Shown here one piece after another: positions 49,336-58,190 of a DNA stretch of 64,000 bases (position 1 is the first letter of the stretch; each line of letters begins with the position of its first letter). The stretch spans positions 496,001 to 560,000 of the forward strand of contig NZ_LT607751.1 of NCBI RefSeq assembly GCF_900090305.1. Direction: 5' to 3'. Source of the DNA: Micromonospora siamensis (GTDB taxonomy: Bacteria > Actinomycetota > Actinomycetes > Mycobacteriales > Micromonosporaceae). The translations under genes and the position numbers were made by a program. The notes under the pieces were generated by a model. That model searched no databases. It saw only the letters and a program-made list of their open reading frames with translations, and was not told the origin of the DNA.

Positions 49336-50580
49336 GTGTTGCCGATCGTGGCGTTCGTCGGGGTGCAGGCCCTGCTCGCCGGGGGGATCCACTACTACCT
49401 GTGGCGACGGCTGGTCCGGGACACCACGAACCGGGGCCGGCTGCGTCGGATCGGCGCGATCGGCGCGCTGCTGCTCGCCCTGCTGGTGCCGGTCACCGTG
49501 CTCGGCACCCAGCTGGGCCTGTACTGGCTCGCCTGGCCCGGCTACCTCTGGCTGGCGGTGATGTTCTACCTGCTGGTGGTGCTGGTGCTGCTGGAGGTGC
49601 CGATGGCGGTGGCGCGGCTGGTGCTGCGCCGCCGGGCGGCGGTCGCCGAGCCGACCACGGCGGCGCCGGAGCCGGCGCTGGTGGGGGCGGCCGGGCCCGC
49701 CGACCCGCCGGCCGCCGCGGCGGTCGACCAGCCGGACCACGACCGGGACCGCCGGCTGCTGCTGGCCCGGGGAGCGGCCATCTTCGCCGGTCTCACCGCG
49801 GTCGGCGTCACCGGGTACGGGGTGCGCAACGCCCTCGGGCCGCCCCGGCTGGACCGGGTGCGGATCCCGCTGGCGAAGCTCCCGCGCCGGATGGACGGCC
49901 TGCGGATCGCCACCGTCTCGGACATCCACCTCGGTCCGCTGCGCGGCCGGGCGCACACCGAGCGGATCGTCTCGATGATCAACCGGCTGGACGCCGACCT
50001 GGTGGCGGTCGTCGGTGACCTGGTCGACGGTTCCGTCGCCGAGCTGGGTGAGGCGGCCGAGCCGCTGCGTGACCTGCGCTCGCGGTACGGCAGCTTCTTC
50101 GTCACCGGCAACCACGAGTACTACTCCGGGGTGGAGGAGTGGGTGCGGGAGGTGGACCGGCTGGGCCTGCGGGTGCTGCAGAACGTCCGCCAGGAGATCC
50201 GGACCCCGGGTGGCGTACTGGACCTGGCCGGGGTGAACGACGTCACCGCCGACGGGACGGGGCTGGCCGCCCCGGCGGACTACGCGGCGGCGCTGGGCGA
50301 CCGCGACCCGAGCCGGCCGGTGGTGCTGCTGGCCCACCAGCCGGTGGCCGTGGAGGAGGCCGCGAAGTACGGCGTGGACCTGCAACTGTCCGGGCACACC
50401 CACGGCGGCCAGATGGTGCCGTTCAATCTCGCCGTCGGGCTCGCCCAGCCGGTCGTCTCCGGCCTCGGCGAGGTGGACGGCACCAAGGTGTACGTCACCA
50501 ACGGGGCCGGGTTCTGGGGCCCGCCGGTGCGGGTGGGCGCGGATCCGCAGATCAGCCTGGTCGAGCTGCGCAGCGCCTGA
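49336..50580 (+). CDS. Membrane-bound metallophosphoesterase (YkuE/TMEM86-like)
   Basis: Protein of 414 residues: three to four N-terminal helices, then a calcineurin-like phosphoesterase domain from about 190. Metal-binding motifs are in order: TVSDIHLGP, VGDLVDG, GNHEYY, LLAHQP and SGHTHGGQ. This matches the bacterial YkuE/YaeI-like family. GTG 49336 has GAGAGAGG upstream. Substrate unknown; lipid or nucleotide phosphates are typical for the family. Confidence 0.9.
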   Translation: MLPIVAFVGVQALLAGGIHYYLWRRLVRDTTNRGRLRRIGAIGALLLALLVPVTVLGTQLGLYWLAWPGYLWLAVMFYLLVVLVLLEVPMAVARLVLRRRAAVAEPTTAAPEPALVGAAGPADPPAAAAVDQPDHDRDRRLLLARGAAIFAGLTAVGVTGYGVRNALGPPRLDRVRIPLAKLPRRMDGLRIATVSDIHLGPLRGRAHTERIVSMINRLDADLVAVVGDLVDGSVAELGEAAEPLRDLRSRYGSFFVTGNHEYYSGVEEWVREVDRLGLRVLQNVRQEIRTPGGVLDLAGVNDVTADGTGLAAPADYAAALGDRDPSRPVVLLAHQPVAVEEAAKYGVDLQLSGHTHGGQMVPFNLAVGLAQPVVSGLGEVDGTKVYVTNGAGFWGPPVRVGADPQISLVELRSA

Positions 50581-50737
50581 CCGGCCGCCCGCCCCTCCCG
50601 GCCATGATCATCGCAGGTCAGGCCGGGTGCGCGGCCCTTATACCCCGGCCGGGGCGGCCGGTCCAGCACCGGATTGCTCAGGTCACGCGTGAGCGTGGCG
50701 GAGGGCGGGTACCTCGACGGCCGTGACAGGATGCGGC

Positions 50738-53700
50738 GTGCCCCCGTTCAGCGCCGTGCCCCCCGGCGGCTCCCCGCCGCTCGTCGCGGACCTGCACATC
50801 CACTCGAAGTACTCGCGCGCGTGCAGCCGCGACCTCACCCTGCCCAACCTGGGCTGGTGGGCGCGACGCAAGGGCATCGGTCTGCTCGGCACCGGCGACT
50901 TCACCCACCCCGCCTGGTACGACCACCTGCGGGAGACCCTGCACCCGGCGGAGCCGGGGCTCTACCGGCTCGGTCCGGAGGCGGAGCGGGACATCGCCCG
51001 GCGGCTGCCGCCCCGGCTGGCCAGCGAGGCGGAGACGAACCCGGTCCGCTTCATGCTGAGCGTGGAGATCTCCACGATCTACAAGCGGGACGACCGGACC
51101 CGCAAGGTGCACCACCTGATCTACCTGCCGGACCTGGACGCGGTGGGCCGGTTCAACGCGGCGCTGGGCCGGATCGGCAACCTCGGCTCGGACGGCCGGC
51201 CGATCCTCGGGCTGGACTCCCGCGACCTGCTGGAGATCACCCTGGAGGCCAGCCCGGACGGCTACCTCGTGCCCGCGCACATCTGGACGCCGTGGTTCTC
51301 GGCGCTCGGCTCGAAGTCCGGCTTCGACGCGATCGCCGACTGCTACGCCGACCTGGCGGAGCACATCTTCGCGGTGGAGACCGGCCTCTCCTCCGACCCG
51401 GAGATGAACTGGCGGGTCGGCAGCCTGGACGGCTACCAGCTGGTGTCGAACTCCGACGCGCACTCCCCGCCGGCGCTGGCCCGGGAGGCCACGGTGCTCA
51501 CCTCGGGGCTGGACTACTTCGCCGTCCGGGAGGCGCTGCGCACCGGTGACGGGCTCGCCGGCACCATCGAGTTCTTCCCGGAAGAGGGGAAGTACCACGC
51601 CGACGGGCACCGGCTCTGCGGGGTGAACTGGGCGCCCGAGCGCACCCGGGAGGCGGGCGGTCGCTGCCCCGAGTGCGGCAAGCCGCTGACCGTGGGGGTG
51701 CTGAGCCGGGTCGAGGAGCTGGCCGACCGGCCGGCGGGGCACCGGCCGGCACACGCCCGCGAGGTCACCCACCTGGTGCCGCTGGCCGAGATCCTCGGGG
51801 AGATCAACAAGGTGGGTGCCCGGTCGAAGAAGGTCGAGGGGAAGCTCAACGAGCTGGTCGCCGCGCTCGGCCCCGAGCTGGAGATCCTCACCCGGGCACC
51901 GCTGGACGAGATCGGTCGGGTCGGCGGTGAGCTGCTGGCCGAGGGGATCGGCCGGTTGCGCCGGGGGGACGTCCGCCGGGTGCCGGGCTACGACGGCGAG
52001 TACGGCGTGATCACCCTCTTCGACGCCGACGAGCTGGGTTCGGCCCGGGCGGGGGCCGGGCAGGAGACGCTGTTCGACGTACCCGTGCCGGCGCAGCGAC
52101 GGCCCGCGGAGCCGGCGCCGAAGCCGAAGACCCGGCGCCCGGCGGCGGTGAAGGCCGAGCCGAAGCGCAAGCCGGCCACCCCGCCCCCGCCGCCGATCGC
52201 GTCGGCGCCCTCCCCGCACGAGCCGTTCGAGCCGATGCTCGCCGGCATGGAGGAGGTCGGCACGGGCCTGCTGGACCGGCTGGACGCGATGCAACGGGTG
52301 GCCGCGTCGGCGCCCGGTGGGCCGCTGCTGATCGTGGCCGGCCCGGGCACCGGCAAGACCCGGACGCTGACCCACCGGATCGCGTACCTCTGCGCAGAGC
52401 TGAACGTCTTCCCCGACCAGTGCCTGGCGATCACCTTCACCCGGCGGGCGGCGGAGGAGCTGCGGCACCGCCTCGACGGGCTGCTCGGGCCGGTGGCCGA
52501 GGACGTCACGGTCGGCACGTTCCACTCGCTGGGCCTGACCATCCTGCGGGAGAACGCCGCGGCGGCGGGCCTGCCGGCGGACTTCCGGATCGCCGACGAC
52601 GCGGACCGGGCGGCGGCCCGCGCCGAGGCCGGCGACGACGACGCCCGCTACGCGGCGCTGCTGCGCAAGCGGGACCTGGTGGACCTGGACGAGCTGCTCA
52701 CCCTGCCGGTGGCGCTGCTCAAGGGCGACCGGAAGCTGGTCCGGGACTACCGCGAGCGGTGGAAGTGGATCTTCGTCGACGAGTACCAGGACGTCGACGC
52801 GGTCCAGTACGACCTGCTGCGGCTGCTCTCCCCCGCCGACGGCAACCTCTGCGCGATCGGCGACCCGGACCAGGCGATCTACTCGTTCCGGGGCGCCGAC
52901 GTCGGCTACTTCCTGCGCTTCTCGCAGGACTTCACCGACGCGCGCCTGGTCCGGCTGAACCGCAACTACCGCTCCTCGGCGCCGATCCTGGCCGCCGCCG
53001 TGCAGGCGATCGCCCCGTCGTCGCTGGTCCGGGGCCGGCGGCTGGACCCGGCCCGGCTCGACCCGGAGGCCCCGCTGGTCGGCCGGTACGCCGCGGCGTC
53101 CGTCGCCGACGAGGCCGACTTCCTGGTACGCACCGTCGACGAGCTGGTCGGTGGCCTGTCCCACCGGTCGCTGGACACCGGCCGGATCGACGGCCGGTCG
53201 ACCGCCCTGTCGTTCTCCGACATCGCGGTGCTGTACCGCACCGACGCGCAGGCCGCGCCGATCCTCGACGCCCTGTCCCGGGCGAACATCCCGGTGCAGA
53301 AGCGCTCGCACGACCGGCTGCGCGACCGGCCGGGGGTGCTGGCGATCGCCCGCGAGCTGCGCAACGCCGGCCTCGACGGTTCGCTGGCCGCGCGGGTGCG
53401 GCTGGCCGGCCAGGTGCTGGCCGAGCGGTTCGCCGTCCCCACCCTCGACGGCACCGGCGCGGTACGCCCCGAGGACGTCCGCGGCGCGGTGGACCTGCTC
53501 ACCCCGTTGGCCCGGCGCTGCGGCGACGACCTGGAGCTGTTCCTGTCCCAGCTGGCCACCGGCGCGGAGGTGGACGCCCTGGACCCGCGCGCCGAGGCGG
53601 TCACCCTGCTCACCCTGCACGCCGCGAAGGGGCTGGAGTTCCCGGTGGTCTTCCTGGTGGGCGCGGAGGACGGGCTGCTGCCGCTGCGCTGGCCGGGCAG

Positions 53701-53929
53701 CAGCCCCGACGACGACCAGGTGGCCGAGGAACGCCGGCTCTTCTTCGTCGGGCTGACCCGGGCGCAGGACCGGCTGTACGTCAGCCACGCCGCCCGGCGG
53801 GCCCGGCACGGCGCGGAGCGCGAGGTGGTCCCGTCGCCGTTCCTGGCCGACATCGACGCGGGGCTGTTCGAACGGTTCGGCGACAGCGAACCGCGTCGCC
53901 CCCGCGACCGCCAGCTGCGGCTGATCTGA
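50738..53929 (+). CDS. EndoQ-like PHP endonuclease fused to UvrD helicase
   Basis: Two enzymes in one 1063-residue chain. Residues about 15-430 are EndoQ-like: PHP metal ligands LVADLHIHSKYSRACS (His20, His22), LSVEISTIYKR, HIWTPWFSALGSK, SNSDAHSPP, and a Cys294 plus CPEC (Cys310, Cys313) zinc element followed by GVLSRVEELADR. A Pro/Lys-rich linker (about 440-505) leads to an SF1A helicase with Walker A GPGTGKT (535-541), DEYQD (681-685), GDPDQAIYSFRG, RLNRNYRS, LHAAKGLEF and GLTRAQDRLY. The helicase part is compact (about 550 residues), so 1B/2B subdomains are short. Start GTG 50738; GTG 50723 is possible. Confidence 0.92.
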   Translation: MPPFSAVPPGGSPPLVADLHIHSKYSRACSRDLTLPNLGWWARRKGIGLLGTGDFTHPAWYDHLRETLHPAEPGLYRLGPEAERDIARRLPPRLASEAETNPVRFMLSVEISTIYKRDDRTRKVHHLIYLPDLDAVGRFNAALGRIGNLGSDGRPILGLDSRDLLEITLEASPDGYLVPAHIWTPWFSALGSKSGFDAIADCYADLAEHIFAVETGLSSDPEMNWRVGSLDGYQLVSNSDAHSPPALAREATVLTSGLDYFAVREALRTGDGLAGTIEFFPEEGKYHADGHRLCGVNWAPERTREAGGRCPECGKPLTVGVLSRVEELADRPAGHRPAHAREVTHLVPLAEILGEINKVGARSKKVEGKLNELVAALGPELEILTRAPLDEIGRVGGELLAEGIGRLRRGDVRRVPGYDGEYGVITLFDADELGSARAGAGQETLFDVPVPAQRRPAEPAPKPKTRRPAAVKAEPKRKPATPPPPPIASAPSPHEPFEPMLAGMEEVGTGLLDRLDAMQRVAASAPGGPLLIVAGPGTGKTRTLTHRIAYLCAELNVFPDQCLAITFTRRAAEELRHRLDGLLGPVAEDVTVGTFHSLGLTILRENAAAAGLPADFRIADDADRAAARAEAGDDDARYAALLRKRDLVDLDELLTLPVALLKGDRKLVRDYRERWKWIFVDEYQDVDAVQYDLLRLLSPADGNLCAIGDPDQAIYSFRGADVGYFLRFSQDFTDARLVRLNRNYRSSAPILAAAVQAIAPSSLVRGRRLDPARLDPEAPLVGRYAAASVADEADFLVRTVDELVGGLSHRSLDTGRIDGRSTALSFSDIAVLYRTDAQAAPILDALSRANIPVQKRSHDRLRDRPGVLAIARELRNAGLDGSLAARVRLAGQVLAERFAVPTLDGTGAVRPEDVRGAVDLLTPLARRCGDDLELFLSQLATGAEVDALDPRAEAVTLLTLHAAKGLEFPVVFLVGAEDGLLPLRWPGSSPDDDQVAEERRLFFVGLTRAQDRLYVSHAARRARHGAEREVVPSPFLADIDAGLFERFGDSEPRRPRDRQLRLI

Positions 53930-53935
53930 GCCGGC

Positions 53936-54970
53936 TCAGCCCGTCGGTTCGTCGACGGCCGGGCGGCGGGGGCGTTCGGTGGTCGGGCGGCGGGGACGTT
54001 CGGTGGTCACCACCAGGGCCACCCCGGCCACGATGACCGCGCCGCCGAGCAGGACCGGCGGGGTGACCGGCTCGGCCACGAGCAGCGCGCCGAGCGCCAC
54101 CGCGACCGCCGGGTTGACGTAGGCGTACGTGGAGACCAGCGAGATCGGCGCGTGCTGGAGCAGCCACACGTACGCGGTGAAGGCGACCAGCGAGCCGGCC
54201 ACCGTCAGGTAGCCCAACGCGACCCACGACCGGGTGGTGATCGCCGCCGGGTCGAGGCCCGTCAGCTCGCCCCGGCCCGCGCCGAGCAGCGCGAGCACGG
54301 CCGCACCGGCGACCATCTCGTAGACCGTGGCGACGAAGGGGTCCGTCGGCATCGGCAGCCTGCCGGCGAGGAACGAGCCGACCGACCAGCTGGTCGCCCC
54401 GGCGACCACGGTGAGCGCACCGACCAGCGGCACCGCGCCCGACCCACCGGGGAGCACGAGCAGCACCAGACCGACGAAGCCCAGCGTGACCCCGACGAAC
54501 GTCCACGCCCGGGGCCGGTCCCCGGTGACCGCGCGCAGCAGCACCACCAGCAGCGGAACCGTCGCCACCAGCAGCGCCGCCACGCCCGACGGCAGGGCCG
54601 TACCGGGCGGTCCGGACTCGGCGAGCACCACCAGACCGTTGCCGCCGGCCAGCAGCAGCATCCCGACGAGGGCGGCGGAGCCGAGCTGACGCCGGTCGAC
54701 GCGGAGCGCGCCACGGCCGCCGCGCAGTCGCAGCACCACGGCGAGCACCACCGCGGCGGCGGCGAACCGCAGCGCGGCGGAGAGCAGCGGCGGCATCGAC
54801 TCGACGGCCACCCGGATGCCCAGGTAGGTCGATCCCCACAGGACGTAGACCAGGCCGAGCGCGATCCAGATCAGGGCCGGCCGGGTGGCGGACGTCGAAC
54901 CGCCGCCCGGTGACCGGACCGGGTTCGGCGGTTGCGGGGGTGACGAAGGACGCGGAGTGGGTGAGGTCAT
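53936..54970 (-). CDS. EamA/DMT family transporter
   Basis: Ten-helix membrane transporter of the EamA (drug/metabolite) superfamily, 344 residues, two EamA repeats: LIWIALGLVYVLWGSTYLGI at about 33-52 begins the first and GALTVVAGATSWSVGSFLAG the second, with the AYVNPAVAVALGALLVAEPVT signature near the end. A long Pro/Ser-rich N-terminus and a duplicated TTERPRRP near the C-terminus, caused by a 24-bp tandem repeat. Substrate unknown. Confidence 0.9.
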   Translation of the reverse strand: MTSPTPRPSSPPQPPNPVRSPGGGSTSATRPALIWIALGLVYVLWGSTYLGIRVAVESMPPLLSAALRFAAAAVVLAVVLRLRGGRGALRVDRRQLGSAALVGMLLLAGGNGLVVLAESGPPGTALPSGVAALLVATVPLLVVLLRAVTGDRPRAWTFVGVTLGFVGLVLLVLPGGSGAVPLVGALTVVAGATSWSVGSFLAGRLPMPTDPFVATVYEMVAGAAVLALLGAGRGELTGLDPAAITTRSWVALGYLTVAGSLVAFTAYVWLLQHAPISLVSTYAYVNPAVAVALGALLVAEPVTPPVLLGGAVIVAGVALVVTTERPRRPTTERPRRPAVDEPTG

Positions 54971-55054
54971 CGTTGGATCACGCTACGGTGACGACGGTGT
55001 CCGCGCTGCCCCGAGGTGGCCGGCCTCTCACCACTGGTACGCAGGAGGGCGCGC

Positions 55055-55816
55055 ATGGCGAACTACGGCTCCCCGGGTGACGGCGACCCGGACCCGTGGG
55101 ACGGGCGCCGACCGGACGACGGGTTCGACGCCGGCTCCGCGCCCCGGACCGGGCCCGGTTGGGGCGAGACGTCACCCGGCCGGCCCGACCAGCCGGCGTA
55201 CCATCCCTCGCCCGGCTGGCCGGCGGCCGTGGAGGCGGCGGAAGCGCCAGCCGTCCCGCGCAGCCGCCCGATCGGGCCCGACGACTACCCGAATCCGGAC
55301 GGCGCCGATCCCTACCGTCCGGGCGGCCCCGGCCCGGTGTCGTACGACGGGCAGCCGGTGCCCCGGCGCGGCAAGGGTCCGCTGATCGCCGTGCTGGCCG
55401 TCCTGTCGGTGGCCCTGCTGGCCGCCGCCGGCACCCTGACCTGGCTGCTGCTCAGCGGTGGGCCGGAGCAGGTGGCGTCGGAGTCCGATGCGACGTCCGG
55501 CACGCCCGTCGCCCCGGCGAGCGCCGCCGTCTCGGCGGTCCCGACCGCTCCCGCCCCGCAGTCCACGGCCGACCCGCGGTTCGTCAAGGAGGGGCAGTGC
55601 GTCCGCAACGAGGGACCGGCCGGTGGAAAGCCGAAGTTGCTGATCAGCGCCTGCGACCCGAGCAGCTACGAGGTGGTCCGCCGTTTCGACGGCCCCACGA
55701 GTGGTGAGAAGGACGCGGAGGCGAAGTGCGCGAAGGTGCCCGGCTACACCAACTGGTTCTTCTTCGACAGTGAGCTGGACACCCTGGACTTCGTCCTCTG
55801 CCTGAAGCAGCGCTGA
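55055..55816 (+). CDS. Membrane-anchored LppU/SCO3897-like protein 1
   Basis: Protein of 253 residues: a long Pro/Gly/Asp-rich cytoplasmic tail to about 110, one helix at about 115-137 (GPLIAVLAVLSVALLAAAGT), a Ser/Pro/Ala spacer and a small extracytoplasmic domain of about 70 residues with four cysteines (EGQCVRN, ISACDPSSYEV, AKCAKVPGY, DFVLCLKQR). This Cys-rich C-terminal unit matches LppU/SCO3897-type domains of unknown role. GGAGGG six bases before ATG 55055. Confidence 0.82.
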   Translation: MANYGSPGDGDPDPWDGRRPDDGFDAGSAPRTGPGWGETSPGRPDQPAYHPSPGWPAAVEAAEAPAVPRSRPIGPDDYPNPDGADPYRPGGPGPVSYDGQPVPRRGKGPLIAVLAVLSVALLAAAGTLTWLLLSGGPEQVASESDATSGTPVAPASAAVSAVPTAPAPQSTADPRFVKEGQCVRNEGPAGGKPKLLISACDPSSYEVVRRFDGPTSGEKDAEAKCAKVPGYTNWFFFDSELDTLDFVLCLKQR

Positions 55817-55860
55817 GCCGGCCCGGCAGCGCTGAGCCGCCTCGACCCCGGGGGAAGCCG

Positions 55861-56802
55861 ATGTCCCGCCCCGACGACGACCCGTACCCCCAATCAGCCG
55901 CAGGCCAGGGCGACGGCGCTCCGTCGCCCTGGGCCCGCCCGCCGGCCGGCGGGGAGCCACCGACCGCGCCGCTGCCGGGCTGGGCCGGACCGCCGGCCGG
56001 TCCCGACGACTCGCCCACCATGCCGATCTCCGGGGCGGAGCCGCCGACCGCGCCGATGCCCGGGCCGTACCCGCCCAGCGGTCCGTTCCCGCCGCCGGCC
56101 GCCCAGTCGCCGGCCGGGCCCTACCCGTCCGGCGGCCCGACGGCCGCCTACCCACCGGGGCCGTACCAGCCGGAGGGACCGACGGCGGCCTACCCGCCGG
56201 CGCCGTACCAGCCGGGCGAACCGACGGCGGCCTACCCGCCGGGGGAGCCGACCGCGGCCTACCCGCCGGTGCCCTACCCGGCCGGTCCGTACCCGCCCGG
56301 TGGGGCGGTGGGTGGCGGTCAGTGGGCGGCGCCGCCCGGATATCCGGCGCCACCGGCGCGGCGGTCGGGCCGCAAGATCGCCCTGATCGTCGGGGCGGTG
56401 CTGGTCGCCCTGCTCTGCCCCTGCCTGGTCCTGGCCGGGTGGCTTATTCTGCCGTCCGGCGACGACGACCGGTCGTCGTCCGCGCCCTCGACGGCGGTAC
56501 CGGCCGACCCGACCGAGGAACCGGCGGAGGAACCCACCGAGGAGCCGACGGAGGAACCGTCCGCGCCGGGCGCGACGGACTTCGCCAAGGGCGACTGCGT
56601 GGTCAACGACGGTACGAGCCAGGCGGCCGAGCTGCGCAAGGTGCCGTGCGGCCCGGGCACCTTCGAGGTGCTGCTGCGGATCCCGGGCACCGCCGAGGGG
56701 GACCGGTGCGCCCGGTTGGCGCCGGAGGCCACGGCGAACTACGTCAGTGACGGCCCGCTGGCGGAGCAGGACTTCGTGCTCTGCCTGCGCCGGGCCCGCT
56801 GA
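55861..56802 (+). CDS. Membrane-anchored LppU/SCO3897-like protein 2
   Basis: Paralogue of the preceding gene, 313 residues. The cytoplasmic tail (1-160) is proline-rich with four PTAAYPP repeats; one helix at about 172-194 (KIALIVGAVLVALLCPCLVL, with an unusual Cys-Pro-Cys); then a PTEEPAEEPTEEP spacer and the same four-Cys domain (GDCVVND, VPCGPGTFEV, RCARLAPEA, DFVLCLRRA). GGGGGAAG precedes ATG 55861. Tandem duplication of the pair is clear from the shared domain. Confidence 0.82.
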   Translation: MSRPDDDPYPQSAAGQGDGAPSPWARPPAGGEPPTAPLPGWAGPPAGPDDSPTMPISGAEPPTAPMPGPYPPSGPFPPPAAQSPAGPYPSGGPTAAYPPGPYQPEGPTAAYPPAPYQPGEPTAAYPPGEPTAAYPPVPYPAGPYPPGGAVGGGQWAAPPGYPAPPARRSGRKIALIVGAVLVALLCPCLVLAGWLILPSGDDDRSSSAPSTAVPADPTEEPAEEPTEEPTEEPSAPGATDFAKGDCVVNDGTSQAAELRKVPCGPGTFEVLLRIPGTAEGDRCARLAPEATANYVSDGPLAEQDFVLCLRRAR

Positions 56803-56820
56803 CCCCGAACATCCTCGGTA

Positions 56821-56870
56821 GACAAAACTAGGGCTGTCTAGCATCCACGCTAGACAGCCCTAGTTTCGTC
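56821..56870. terminator. CTAG-rich long inverted repeat
   Basis: AAACTAGGGCTGTCTAGC (56825-56842) and its exact complement (56849-56866) flank a 6-base loop; GAC/GTC extends the stem beyond one mismatch to 22 bp. It starts 18 bases after the upstream gene and may be a terminator, a regulatory site for the ATPase gene, or both. Confidence 0.75.
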
Positions 56871-56931
56871 TCGACGCGACACGCCGGTAACCCCGTCTAT
56901 CCATCTCTAGCTCCCCCGCTAGAACGGCCGA

Positions 56932-56937
56932 TACTCT
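56932..56937 (+). promoter_or_regulatory. -10 element of the AAA ATPase gene
   Basis: TACTCT ends seven bases before GTG 56945, just after a CTAGC...GCTAG hairpin (56907-56922). Confidence 0.5.
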
Positions 56938-56944
56938 GCGATGC

Positions 56945-58183
56945 GTGGATCCGGTCCGCAACCCGTACGCCCCCGGCGCGGGGCAGCGCCCGCCCGAACT
57001 CGCCGGGCGGGGGCGGGAGCTGGACGTCTTCGACGTGGTCCTGGAACGGATCGCCCGGGGCCGCCCCGAACGCAGCCTGATGCTCACCGGCCTGCGCGGC
57101 GTCGGCAAGACGGTGCTGCTCAACACCCTCCGCTCGCAGGCCATCACCCACCTGTGGGGCACCGGCAAGATCGAGGCCCGGCCGGACCAGTCGCTGCGCC
57201 GCCCGGTGGCCGCCGCCCTGCACATGGCGGTCCGCGAACTGGCCCCCCGGCACCGGGCGCCGGACCGGATCGACGGCTTCCTCGGCGTGCTGAAGGCGTT
57301 CGCCCAGCGCTCGGCGCCGACCGGCCGCGGCGGCACCGCCCCGAAGCTGCGGGACCGCTGGCAGCCCGGCATCGACGTACCGGCCAGCAGCGGGCGGGCG
57401 GACTCCGGTGACATCGAGATCGACCTGGTCGAACTGCTCACCGACGCGGCGGCCGTGGCGACCGACGTCGGCACCGGCATCGCGATCTTCATCGACGAGA
57501 TGCAGGACCTCGGCGCGGAGGACGTCTCCGCGCTCTGCGCCGCCTGCCACGAACTGTCCCAGCTCGGCGCCCCGCTGATCGTGGTCGGCGCCGGCCTGCC
57601 GCACCTGCCGGCCGTGCTCAGCGCGGCCAAGTCGTACTCGGAACGGCTCTTCCGCTACCAGCGCATCGACCGGCTCGACCGGATCGCCGCCGACCAGGCG
57701 CTCTGCGCGCCGGCCGAGCGGGAGGAGGTCGAGTACGAGGCGAAGGCCCTCGACCTGCTCTACGAGAAGTCCGGCGGCTATCCGTACTTCGTCCAGGCGT
57801 ACGGGAAGGCCACCTGGGACCACGCCCCGCGCTCACCGATCACCGCGGCGGACGTCCGGGTGGCCGCGCCCGAGGCGGAGGCCGAACTGGCGGTCGGCTT
57901 CTTCGGCTCCCGGTTCGAGCGGGCCACCCCGGCGGAGCGGGAGTACATGCGGGCCATGGCGACCCTCTCCCTGGTGGAGGGGGAGGAGGACGGCGGACGC
58001 GACGACATGGACGCCGCGGTGCCGACCGCCGAGATCGCCCGCTCGCTGGGCCGGAAACCGGCCAGCCTCTCCCCGGCCCGGGACGCCCTGATCAAGAAGG
58101 GGCTGATCTATTCCGGCGAGCGCGGGACGGTCGCCTTCACCGTGCCGCACTTCGGCCGGTACCTGCGCACCCAGCCGGCCTGA
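56945..58183 (+). CDS. AAA/STAND-type ATP-binding protein
   Basis: P-loop ATPase of 412 residues with Walker A GLRGVGKT (49-56) and Walker B AIFIDEMQD (Asp184/Glu185), sensor-like VVGAGLP near 217, and a C-terminal winged-helix (TAEIARSLGRKPASLSPARD, IKKGLIYSGERGTVAFTVP). This matches orphan ATP-binding proteins widespread in actinomycetes, whose partners are unknown. No N-terminal effector domain is fused. The start follows a TACTCT box and a palindromic CTAG cluster. Confidence 0.88.
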   Translation: MDPVRNPYAPGAGQRPPELAGRGRELDVFDVVLERIARGRPERSLMLTGLRGVGKTVLLNTLRSQAITHLWGTGKIEARPDQSLRRPVAAALHMAVRELAPRHRAPDRIDGFLGVLKAFAQRSAPTGRGGTAPKLRDRWQPGIDVPASSGRADSGDIEIDLVELLTDAAAVATDVGTGIAIFIDEMQDLGAEDVSALCAACHELSQLGAPLIVVGAGLPHLPAVLSAAKSYSERLFRYQRIDRLDRIAADQALCAPAEREEVEYEAKALDLLYEKSGGYPYFVQAYGKATWDHAPRSPITAADVRVAAPEAEAELAVGFFGSRFERATPAEREYMRAMATLSLVEGEEDGGRDDMDAAVPTAEIARSLGRKPASLSPARDALIKKGLIYSGERGTVAFTVPHFGRYLRTQPA

Positions 58184-58190
58184 CGAGCCC

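Noticed and set aside
50678..53809. Long minus-strand open frame (1043 codons) opposite the EndoQ-UvrD gene
   Set aside because: Its translation is Pro/Gln/Arg-rich and low complexity, as expected from the GC-biased antisense strand; all domain motifs are on the plus strand.
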